DNA of 15,204 nt from Planctomycetota bacterium (lineage in GTDB: Bacteria > Planctomycetota > PLA2 > JAEUHO01), in contig JAPKHB010000058.1 of assembly GCA_026647295.1 (NCBI GenBank), forward strand, positions 1 through 15,204, in the 5' to 3' direction. Of this stretch, positions 9,536 to 15,204 are shown piece after piece (position 1 is the first letter of the stretch; each line of letters begins with the position of its first letter). A program made the translations under genes and the position numbers. The notes below the pieces were generated by a model that searched no databases, had not been told where the DNA came from, and saw only the letters and a list, made by a program, of their open reading frames with translations.

Positions 9536-10068
9536 GTACGCCCCGGCCGACCGCCCCACCCTCTGACGCGCCCGACCCGATCCGGCTGCGCCGGGACCTG
9601 GAGCGCTGGCTCTTCGACGCCAACGACGCCCGCCGCCGGGTCGGTCAGGCCCTCTACCACTTCTACCGAACCCTGGTGTTCTGGAACCGGCGCGGCCTGG
9701 GCTTCGGCCGCATCACGACGCTCTGGGCTCCCGCCGCGGCCGAGATCCTCTCGGAACTCGGTCGCGCGCTCGAGCGCCAGGGCCTCGCCGGACGCGACGA
9801 CGCGCTCCGCGCCTTCGCCGCCGGTTTCCTGGAGCGTTTGGCGGAGGATCTGGGGCGCGGGGACCGGGCGCTGCCGCTCTTCCTCTCCTGGATGGAGACC
9901 CGCTTTCCGCGCCTGACCGCCCTGATGCGCGAGAGCGACCCCCAGGCGGCGCTGCACGATCCGCCGCTGCTTGGCACCCTGGCAACCGGGCTGGCCCGCG
10001 CCAGCCGCCTGGCCGACCGGGCCCTGGGGGAGAGCCTCCTGCGGACGGCACAGGACCTGCGCGCCTAG
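9532..10068 (+). CDS. Hypothetical helical protein coupled to the flavoenzyme-NUDIX fusion
   Basis: I do not recognise this 178-residue protein. After about 20 Pro/Ala-rich residues it appears wholly alpha-helical, with amphipathic segments such as LERWLFDANDARRRVGQALYHFYR and FAAGFLERLAEDLGRG. It is rich in Arg, Leu and Ala and has no signal peptide, membrane span or Cys/His cluster. It is cytosolic by appearance. The ATG overlaps the upstream TGA (ATGA), so it is translationally coupled to the fusion enzyme and may act with it. The coding frame is supported by this coupling and by the protein-like composition. Its TAG stop overlaps the TAG of the convergent HNH-RuvB gene within one CTAG sequence, leaving no intergenic terminator. 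It could be a partner subunit or a regulator; the sequence does not say which. Confidence 0.75.
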   Translation: MSTPRPTAPPSDAPDPIRLRRDLERWLFDANDARRRVGQALYHFYRTLVFWNRRGLGFGRITTLWAPAAAEILSELGRALERQGLAGRDDALRAFAAGFLERLAEDLGRGDRALPLFLSWMETRFPRLTALMRESDPQAALHDPPLLGTLATGLARASRLADRALGESLLRTAQDLRA

Positions 10069-12893
10069 CCCGGATCGGACCCGCGCCGCAGGGCGGTGGC
10101 GTGCTGGTGGCCCGCGCCCGTGAGCGTGCGCCCGCGCCGGCTGACGCGAACCAGGCCCCGCCGGCGCAATGGCACCTCGATCTCCAGTTCCACGGTGCGT
10201 CGATCCACACCCATGGCCGCCGCCAGCAGCGAGAGCGCCACCGGCCCGGACTGTTCGAGCAGCAGCAGGAGGTAGCGCTGCTCGTCGGGCGAGAGGCCCG
10301 TGTCGTCGTAGCCCAGCCTGCGCAGCGCCGCCTCGGCCTCCGCGGCGCCGAGATCCTCGCGTCCCAGGCCGAACGCCACCCGATCCGCCCGCAGGCGGTC
10401 GACGAGCCGGCATACCTCCCTGGGCGTGCCCCGGGCGGCCCGGGCAAGCACCCGCGCACCCGGCGGGGCCAGTCCCAAACCCACCGCGCGGGCCCGGGCG
10501 ATGGCCACCCGGGCCAAGTCCTCTGGCGCGTACCACGAGAGGCTTTCGCAGAGGGAGAAGCGCCCCTTGAGCGCGTTGGGGAGGCGGGAGGGTTCCGTCG
10601 TGGTACCGAGCAGCGTGAACGGCTCCAGCCGAAGTTGCACCGTGCGGCGCGCGGCGCCCTGGCGCAGCACAAGGGGGACCCGGCACTGCGCAAGGGCCAG
10701 GTACAGCGCCTCCATCGCGCCCTGGGGCATGGCGTGGAACTCGTCGATGAAGAGCAGGTCGCCCGCCCGCAGCCGCACCAGCAGGCCGATCAGATCGGCT
10801 GGGCCGTGGACCAATGCGCCCGAAGCCCGATGAAGCCGCCGGCCCACGCGCGCAGCCGCCCGCTCGGCCAGCGTGGACTTGCCGGTTCCCGGCGGGCCGG
10901 TCAAGAGCGTGTGGGGGAAGGGGGCCCCGCGCTCGGCGGAATCGCGGGCGGCGACCTCCAGGACCTCCACCACCCGGTCAAGGCCGACGAGGTCGCCGAA
11001 GGCCGGATGGCGGACGTCTGCCACCGGGAGAGGCCGATTCCTTGCGGGGTCCGCGTCGGGGGCCGGCTCCTCGGGAGGGTCGGCCGGGGCAGCGGCCGGG
11101 GGGTCGGCGACGAAGTCCGCCCCCGTATCGGGCGGCTCGGGCCAGGCAGCCAGATCGACGCCCGGACGCAACTCGAGCGTGCGGTCCGGGTTGGCGCGCA
11201 GCGCCGGCTCATGGCGGCACCACCAGGCGGCATCCACCTCGCCGGGCACGTCGGCGAGCGCCGGGCTCGTGGACCCGCCGCCGGACCCGGCCGCCGCCCC
11301 GTCGCCGGAGCCGTCGCCCGGCGACCCGCCCAAGGGATCCCATGGCGGCAGCGCCTGCTGGTCCAGGAACCTTCGGATGGCCGCCCCGTCGGGGCCCAGG
11401 CGCACCACCATCGTCGCCGCGTCGACCCCCTCGAACACCAGCAACCCCGCGTGGGCCAGGGAGTGGCAGCGCGCGCACAGCGTGATCAGGTTCGACTCCA
11501 CGGTGAGCCCGCCGTGCCCGCGCTCCTGGGCGTGGTGCACCTGCAGGCACCCCCGTGCGCCGCAGCACCGGCAGCGGAAGTTGTCGCGCACCAGCACACG
11601 GCGCCGGAGCCAGCTGGGCGTCTTCACGTCCGCCGGGGTCCGCCGGCGGGCGGCGGCTCCCCGCGCCGGGGCGCTGTGCGCGGCGGCGGCAGGCGGTACC
11701 CGCGGAGCGTCCGGTGCCGCCACCGCGTCGGCTGTCGGCGGCCCCGTCGCCGCATCGGGAGGCGCTTCGGCGGCTGCGTCCATCTCGCCGCTCGCCGGCG
11801 CCAGGATCATGCAGTCGGCGTCGCACAGCGCCGCCTCCCACCGGACGCGGGCGTGTTCGCTCTCCCCGCCCACGGTCTCCCTCCCGGCGTCCAGTTGCAC
11901 CTCGGCCGGGAGGGCAGAGAGCGCCTCGGGGGCGTCGACCCGCGGCACTCCCCGGGCATCGACGTGGATCACGACCTGGTAGAGCGAGCGCTCCGCCCCC
12001 GCGGCGGGCGGCGACTCGTCGTTTGCGTGGCGCAGATAGAAACCCAGCACCTCGGCCAGCACCTCCTGGCTGCTGGGCTCACGATCGACGATGGACGCCA
12101 GGCGCTGGTGCACCAACTCCCACTGGCGGCGCTGCAAGGCGTCGACGCGCGCCCCGACCGGAAACCGGGCCTCCGGCAATCCCTTGGTGTTGCCCCGGCG
12201 GCGCGGCGGCTCGCCCGGCCGGGCGCTGCGCACCTTCTGCTCCAGGTCGCGCACCGAGAGCGCGAGCGCCTCCTCGAGCCAGGCCGCTTCCGTCTGCGGC
12301 GTGGCCACGCGCACCAGCAGGACCACCTTGCTCCAGCCGATGTCGCCCCGCGCCAGGGCCGCGTCGATGGCACCCAACTCCGCCAGGGCCCGGGCCACGC
12401 GCACCAGATCACGCGTGCGCCGGGGGTGGATGTCGTGCTCCTTGAGCGCGTACGCGTACACATCGGGGTGGCCCAGGAGTTGGTAGAGCCGGCGCTCGTG
12501 CACCTCGAGCAGGTAGTAGGCCGTGACGCGCTGGCCGAAGTCGCCCGCGCGTTGGCCGCCGCGCAACCGGCTGTGGATCACCTCCAGCGAGAGGCCGGGC
12601 TCCATGCGCAGTTCGACGTGCAACGATTCCATGGCCGCGTACCGGGCCCCCGCCATCCGTGCCGCGCGGTCGATCGCCGCCCGCGCGTCGGCACGCGCCT
12701 CCTCGAACACACGCGCCGTTTCGGCGGGCACCGGAGCGGGCGCCGGGGCTGAGCCGACACCCGCGTCCACGGCTCGCGCCTTGGGCGGGGGAGAGTCAGC
12801 AGGATGCGGGGGGAGGCCGGAGTCGGGCTTGGATGCGTTACGGGGCGCGTGCCCGGCGAGCTGCTCGGGCAGGTCGGGGAGGTCGGAATTCAT
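10065..12893 (-). CDS. HNH endonuclease fused to a RuvB-like Holliday junction motor
   Basis: This 942-residue protein has three parts. After a Pro/Ala-rich tail, residues about 60-370 match the N-terminal region of large HNH proteins of high-GC bacteria (helical, with DIGWSKVVLLVRVATPQTEAAW). A low-complexity linker leads to an HNH nuclease at about 430-490: Cys441/Cys444 and Cys473/Cys476 as zinc pairs, His453-His454, Asn468 and His477. A second Pro/Asp-rich linker leads to residues about 624-938, which align by eye with whole RuvB: Walker A GPPGTGKS (666-673), Walker B LLFIDEFH (Asp717-Glu718), sensor-1 TLLGTTTEPSRLPNALKGRF with arginine finger Arg778, SRGTPR-like ARGTPREVCRLVDRLR, and a C-terminal winged helix (GYDDTGLSPDEQRYL to RRGRTLTG). 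The start at 12893 has AGAGGA 7 nt upstream; an in-frame TGA lies ten codons before it. A DNA cleavage-plus-branch-migration role is inferred. Defence, mobile-element or repair functions are all possible. Confidence 0.92.
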   Translation of the reverse strand: MNSDLPDLPEQLAGHAPRNASKPDSGLPPHPADSPPPKARAVDAGVGSAPAPAPVPAETARVFEEARADARAAIDRAARMAGARYAAMESLHVELRMEPGLSLEVIHSRLRGGQRAGDFGQRVTAYYLLEVHERRLYQLLGHPDVYAYALKEHDIHPRRTRDLVRVARALAELGAIDAALARGDIGWSKVVLLVRVATPQTEAAWLEEALALSVRDLEQKVRSARPGEPPRRRGNTKGLPEARFPVGARVDALQRRQWELVHQRLASIVDREPSSQEVLAEVLGFYLRHANDESPPAAGAERSLYQVVIHVDARGVPRVDAPEALSALPAEVQLDAGRETVGGESEHARVRWEAALCDADCMILAPASGEMDAAAEAPPDAATGPPTADAVAAPDAPRVPPAAAAHSAPARGAAARRRTPADVKTPSWLRRRVLVRDNFRCRCCGARGCLQVHHAQERGHGGLTVESNLITLCARCHSLAHAGLLVFEGVDAATMVVRLGPDGAAIRRFLDQQALPPWDPLGGSPGDGSGDGAAAGSGGGSTSPALADVPGEVDAAWWCRHEPALRANPDRTLELRPGVDLAAWPEPPDTGADFVADPPAAAPADPPEEPAPDADPARNRPLPVADVRHPAFGDLVGLDRVVEVLEVAARDSAERGAPFPHTLLTGPPGTGKSTLAERAAARVGRRLHRASGALVHGPADLIGLLVRLRAGDLLFIDEFHAMPQGAMEALYLALAQCRVPLVLRQGAARRTVQLRLEPFTLLGTTTEPSRLPNALKGRFSLCESLSWYAPEDLARVAIARARAVGLGLAPPGARVLARAARGTPREVCRLVDRLRADRVAFGLGREDLGAAEAEAALRRLGYDDTGLSPDEQRYLLLLLEQSGPVALSLLAAAMGVDRRTVELEIEVPLRRRGLVRVSRRGRTLTGAGHQHATALRRGSDPG
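11008..11037. repeat. Palindromic repeat, copy B (inside HNH-RuvB gene)
   Basis: The 18-bp core TGGCGGACGTCTGCCACC (11008-11025) is the exact reverse complement of 13131-13148, and GGAGAG and CCGA beyond it also match copy A. It encodes PVADVRHP at about residues 621-628, exactly where the second linker meets the RuvB part. Because the DNA matches in an intergenic copy, simple protein-level conservation does not explain it. Confidence 0.75.
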
Positions 12894-12921
12894 CGGCGGT
12901 TCCTCTTCGGATCCAGTTCAT
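12838..12921 (-). CDS. Possible 27-codon leader peptide overlapping the HNH-RuvB start
   Basis: An ATG at 12921 opens a 27-residue frame (MNWIRRGTADEF..., Arg/Pro/Ala-rich, ending in TAA at 12838). It overlaps the HNH-RuvB start in another frame. It is preceded by GGAGG with a 7-nt spacing, a better ribosome site than that of the large gene. It could couple or attenuate translation of HNH-RuvB, or it could be a chance frame in GC-rich DNA. The peptide resembles nothing I know. Confidence 0.25.
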   Translation of the reverse strand: MNWIRRGTADEFRPPRPARAARRARAP

Positions 12922-13066
12922 GGCGCGGCCTCCAGTCTGACCGTGACAACATACGAAGCCACGGGGACAGGAGACCCAAGGACCGGCGGATCCCTCCAGC
13001 GGTCATCCCCACCTCGGGTCTGGGCCTTGTCCGGTCCCGCGGTTCTTGACCTGCGGCCACTGGATT

Positions 13067-13080
13067 GGGACTAAAGTCCC
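13067..13080. repeat. Perfect dyad GGGACT-AA-AGTCCC
   Basis: Six-base arms GGGACT and AGTCCC are separated by AA. With so short a spacer it suits a dimeric protein binding site or a DNA-level palindrome better than an RNA hairpin. Its AT-containing centre is unusual for the surrounding sequence. It is the first of four dyads in 82 bp. Confidence 0.6.
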
Positions 13081-13084
13081 TATC

Positions 13085-13096
13085 CGGCGAGCGCCG
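13085..13096. repeat. Perfect dyad CGGCG-AG-CGCCG
   Basis: Five-base arms with a 2-nt spacer start 4 bp after the GGGACT/AGTCCC dyad and share its short-spacer layout. Taken alone it would be unremarkable in GC-rich DNA; its place in the series is what makes it notable. Confidence 0.4.
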
Positions 13097-13110
13097 CCCA
13101 TCGAAGAGGC

Positions 13111-13123
13111 CCGATTTCTTCGG
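13111..13123. repeat. Small hairpin CCGA-TTTCT-TCGG
   Basis: Four-base arms (13111-13114 and 13120-13123) enclose a 5-nt pyrimidine loop. Flanking bases GAG/CTC can add pairs beyond a 2x2 internal mismatch. It could be a weak hairpin in RNA from either strand. There is no T tract, so it is not a canonical intrinsic terminator. Confidence 0.4.
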
Positions 13124-13148
13124 CTCTCCGGGTGGCAGACGTCCGCCA
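13120..13148. repeat. Palindromic repeat, copy A (intergenic)
   Basis: This 29-nt stretch contains GGTGGCAGACGTCCGCCA (13131-13148), which recurs exactly, inverted, at 11008-11025. To the left the match continues as CTCTCC and TCGG with one mismatch and one gap. The core GTGGCAGACGTCCGCCAC is itself an 18-bp palindrome apart from one base pair, centred on GACGTC. Confidence 0.75.
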
Positions 13149-13193
13149 CGGAGATCCCCGAACCCGGCTCCCGCACAGCCCTGTCCCCGCTCT

Positions 13194-14792
13194 CTACGGC
13201 TCTGGCCAGAGGTAGAGGGGCAGAGGACCCAGGGCCGTCAGCAGCACCCCTTCGGCCGCGTCCCCGACGCGCGACTCGGGCTCGGCCGGGCCCAACTGAA
13301 CGCCCTGCACGCGGTAGCGCCCCGGCGGCAGCGCGAGCGCGAGGTTCGCGCTCGGCCCCCCCTCCCCGGGGTAGGGCGCGAGCAGGACGTGCCCCCGCCA
13401 CGCGTGGACCTGGACCCAGGCCGAACCACCGCGGGCGCCGCGCCGGAACAGGATCGCTCGCTGGCCTGCGGGTGCGGGCAGGCGCTCCGCGCTGGCCGGG
13501 CCGATCCGCCGAAGCCACTGCGAGAGCCAATGGAAGCTCGCCGTGGGGCGCCAGCCGCCCCCCGCCCCGGCGGGCTCGAGCAAGGGCTTCGGACCGCCCC
13601 ATGGACGCCCGTGAAACACGACCTCGGCACCGGCCCCCCGGGCCGCCAACGCCGTGCGCAGGCGCCCCAGCGCGGCCGCCTCCCCGAGCCAGCGGCGCGC
13701 GAGCCCGTGCTCGGGGTCCTCTGGCCGTTGCGCCGCGGCCTTGAGCCGCGCCAGGCGGCGGCGCAGTTCCACGGACAGCTGCGGCGCCCCCGGCGTGAGC
13801 GGGCGCTCGGGGGGCGCGTCGGGCGCCTCGCCCAGCCACAGTTCAACGTGCATCGCCCCGTGCTCCTCGCGCCAGGCGGCCAGGAAACCGACGTTGCTCT
13901 CGTCGTCGGCCGGATGCCCGCTGCCGACGTGCAGCAACGCGTGGTACAGCCGCGGCATGCCCAGCACCGCGTCGATGCGCGCGTAGGCCTCTTCCGCTTC
14001 GAGGCGGGCCAGGACCGGGGTCTCGGGCAACGCACGGTTCCGGCGAACGGCGAGCACGTCCGGGGGGGGAAGCGGCGCGTGGCCCAGCGCCTGCAAGTCA
14101 AAGCCCCCCAGCACGATCCGTGCCCCGGCCCAAGCGCTGGCGGCCCCCAGACCCGCGTGATGCAGCAGGCGCAGCACGTCGGCTGCATCCCCCGCAAACG
14201 CCGCCGGCCGATCGAAACGCTCCAGGATCTGGAAGTAGTGGATCGGGCGTCGCAGCCCCGGGGCGTCAGTCACCCCGTCGCCGTCGTAGCGTTCCACCAC
14301 CGCCCGGACGAAGCGCTCCCAGTCTGCCCAGCGCTCGGGCCGGGGCCCCGTCACCCCGACCCCCGCCCGCAGCCAGGCCTCGACCTCCGGCCCCTCGTAG
14401 CGTTCCAGGAGCCGTCGCGTCCAGGCGCTCCGGTCCAACGGCACGCCGGCCCAGGCGTTGGCCGGAGTCAACACGAGGACCGGTTCCAGGCCGGCGAGTT
14501 GCCAGCGGACCAGCGCCTGGTCCAGCGCCCCCCACTCGTAGGCTGCCCCCGTAGCCGAGGGGGGGGCCGGCTCGATGCGCCCCCAGGGAATCGGCGTGGT
14601 CCGCACCTTGAGCGGGCCCAGCGCCGAAAGTGCGAGCAGGCGCTCGGGCTCCCCGTCCGCCGCGCGCCAAGGGTCCAGCGGCCCGATGCCGTCCGCGAGG
14701 GCCGGCCCATGGGCGCCCTCGTCCGCTCCCGCCGCGGGCGGATTCGCCAGCCCGCACAGCAGGATCAGCGCCCAGGTCCTGGCCGCGCCCAT
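13194..14792 (-). CDS. Secreted glycoside hydrolase-like TIM-barrel protein
   Basis: The 532-residue product begins with a Sec signal peptide (MGAARTWALILLCGLANPPAAGA, likely cut near residue 23). Residues about 55-320 have the pattern of clan-A glycoside hydrolases (GH39/GH5-like): LKVRTTPIPWGRIEPAPP followed by YEWGALDQALVRWQLAGLEPVLVLTPANAWA, then WADWERFVRAVVERYDGDG. The strand usually reading W-E-I-x-N-E is here IHYFQILERFD, so Glu191 could be the acid/base, but the preceding Asn is Leu190. Glu317 in MHVELWLGE is a possible nucleophile. Residues about 430-532 look like a small C-terminal beta domain ending in PLYLWPEP. The start at 14792 is chosen for the signal peptide and GGAGGG 4 nt upstream. 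Enzymatic activity is uncertain, and the carbohydrate target is unknown. It diverges from the metallohydrolase gene. Confidence 0.8.
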   Translation of the reverse strand: MGAARTWALILLCGLANPPAAGADEGAHGPALADGIGPLDPWRAADGEPERLLALSALGPLKVRTTPIPWGRIEPAPPSATGAAYEWGALDQALVRWQLAGLEPVLVLTPANAWAGVPLDRSAWTRRLLERYEGPEVEAWLRAGVGVTGPRPERWADWERFVRAVVERYDGDGVTDAPGLRRPIHYFQILERFDRPAAFAGDAADVLRLLHHAGLGAASAWAGARIVLGGFDLQALGHAPLPPPDVLAVRRNRALPETPVLARLEAEEAYARIDAVLGMPRLYHALLHVGSGHPADDESNVGFLAAWREEHGAMHVELWLGEAPDAPPERPLTPGAPQLSVELRRRLARLKAAAQRPEDPEHGLARRWLGEAAALGRLRTALAARGAGAEVVFHGRPWGGPKPLLEPAGAGGGWRPTASFHWLSQWLRRIGPASAERLPAPAGQRAILFRRGARGGSAWVQVHAWRGHVLLAPYPGEGGPSANLALALPPGRYRVQGVQLGPAEPESRVGDAAEGVLLTALGPLPLYLWPEP

Positions 14793-14888
14793 GCCGCCCT
14801 CCGCCGGGCGCCCCCGCCCGGGCTGCCCCCCGGCCCCCAGCATACGCGCCGGCGGTGGGCGGTCCCCCCTGCTTGCGAAGATCGGGGC
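14793..14888. promoter_or_regulatory. Divergent intergenic region, glycoside hydrolase-like / metallohydrolase
   Basis: These 96 bp separate two divergent start codons and should hold both promoters. The right part (about 14865-14888) is the least GC-rich (CTTGCGAAGATCGGGG). I see the minus-strand ribosome site (GGAGGG near 14797-14802) but no clear -10/-35 pair or operator. Confidence 0.45.
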
Positions 14889-15204
14889 ATGGTCCGGGAC
14901 CCTCGCCGCGTCGACGTGCACCCCATCTCGCACCCGCGGGGATGTCGCTCCTACGTCGTATCCGACCCCGCGTCCCGCGAAGCGGCCCTCGTCGACCCCC
15001 TGCTCGACCACCTCAAGGAGACCCTCGACGCGCTCAAGGGCCTGGAGCTGCGCTGGATCGTCGAAACGCACAGCCACGGCGACCACCTCTCCGGGGCCGC
15101 CGCCCTGGCCCGGCGCATGGGTGCGGAGGTGGTCGCCCACCCCGCCTACCCAGGAGAGGTCCCCACCCTCCGGGCCGCCGACGGCGAGCGGCTCGCGCTC
15201 GGCG
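14889..15204 (+). CDS. Metallo-beta-lactamase-fold hydrolase, persulfide dioxygenase (ETHE1)-like, partial
   Basis: The first 105 codons are present and the gene runs off the right edge. The start of the metallo-beta-lactamase fold is clear: CRSYVVSDPASREAALVDPL (residues 19-38) is the strand pair typical of ETHE1/BigR-type enzymes. WIVETHSHGDHLSGAAALARRMGAEVVAHP contains the metal-binding motif His61-x-His63-x-Asp65-His66. This family oxidises persulfides (glutathione persulfide to sulfite) with mononuclear iron; some members carry a C-terminal rhodanese domain, which would lie outside the window. Glyoxalase II-like hydrolase is the alternative. The ribosome site is weak. It is divergent from the secreted glycoside-hydrolase-like gene. 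Confidence 0.85.
   Translation, partial: MVRDPRRVDVHPISHPRGCRSYVVSDPASREAALVDPLLDHLKETLDALKGLELRWIVETHSHGDHLSGAAALARRMGAEVVAHPAYPGEVPTLRAADGERLALG

Larger units (their letters stand above)
12894..13193. other. 300-bp intergenic region with clustered dyads, upstream of HNH-RuvB
   Basis: No convincing long gene lies here. The left part (12894-12960) holds the HNH-RuvB ribosome site and the possible leader peptide. It also contains the only relatively AT-rich patch, where TATGTT on the minus strand (12948-12953) is a weak -10 candidate about 48 nt before the start codon, with TTGGGT (12974-12979) 20 bp upstream as a poor -35. The right half (about 13067-13148) is a run of four inverted repeats annotated separately. 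The region also forms the 3' flank of the glycoside-hydrolase-like gene, whose TAG ends at 13194, so some of the dyads may serve as its transcription end, although none has a T tract. Confidence 0.7.

Noticed and set aside
7430..9559. Minus-strand in-frame extension of the peptidase far upstream of its signal peptide
   Set aside because: It covers the flavoenzyme-NUDIX gene on the other strand, and the ATG at 7429 has both a ribosome site and a signal peptide.
10101..12752. Plus-strand frame of 883 codons opposite HNH-RuvB
   Set aside because: Antisense shadow with Gln/Arg/Gly-rich composition and no domain pattern; the minus strand carries HNH and RuvB motifs.
13111..13148. Intrinsic terminator for the glycoside-hydrolase-like gene
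   Set aside because: Hairpins are present but no T tract follows on the minus strand, so I list them as repeats only.
13046..13744. Plus-strand frame starting in the dyad-rich gap
   Set aside because: Mostly antisense to the glycoside-hydrolase-like gene; the first part only reads through the repeats.
14793..14841. Upstream ATG at 14841 as the start of the glycoside-hydrolase-like protein
   Set aside because: It would add 16 Gly/Pro/Arg-rich residues before the signal peptide; the ATG at 14792 has a ribosome site and leads directly into the signal peptide.

Overview
The window is very GC-rich bacterial DNA (by eye well above 70% GC, with long stop-free antisense frames, as expected at high GC3). 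It is packed with ordinary protein genes. There is no rRNA, tRNA, CRISPR array or recognisable insertion sequence. The organism is an aerobe, because boxC and boxB belong to the oxygen-dependent benzoyl-CoA epoxidation route. An ECF sigma factor paired with a membrane partner, several secreted proteins and a large HNH protein with a Myxococcota/Planctomycetota-like N-terminal region point to a high-GC member of those groups. That placement is an impression, not proof.

Layout. (1) 1-1736, minus: an ECF sigma factor overlapping (ATGA) a downstream membrane-anchored, helical-repeat-like protein that runs off the left edge. (2) 1795-4946, plus, divergent from the sigma gene: boxC (benzoyl-CoA-dihydrodiol lyase) and boxB (benzoyl-CoA epoxidase component), joined by a TGATG overlap. 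(3) 4932-7429, minus: a secreted prolyl oligopeptidase followed 2 nt later by a small DUF971 protein; the DUF971 gene overlaps the end of boxB by 15 bp. (4) 7496-10068, plus, divergent from the peptidase: an unusual fusion of an old-yellow-enzyme flavin oxidoreductase with an isopentenyl-diphosphate-isomerase-like NUDIX domain, then an ATGA-coupled small helical protein of unknown function. (5) 10065-12893, minus: a 942-residue protein joining an HNH endonuclease to an apparently complete RuvB Holliday-junction motor. (6) 12894-13193: a 300-bp gap rich in inverted repeats, one of which recurs inside the HNH-RuvB gene at the start of its RuvB part. (7) 13194-14792, minus: a secreted glycoside-hydrolase-like TIM-barrel protein. 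(8) 14889-15204, plus: the start of a metallo-beta-lactamase-fold hydrolase of the persulfide dioxygenase type, cut by the right edge.

The boxC-boxB pair would carry out epoxidation of benzoyl-CoA and ring opening. The reductase BoxA, the benzoate-CoA ligase and the regulator are not here. The most unusual objects are the HNH-RuvB fusion with its repeat-laden upstream region, and the flavin oxidoreductase/NUDIX fusion, which keeps the isomerase metal ligands but has lost the catalytic cysteine.
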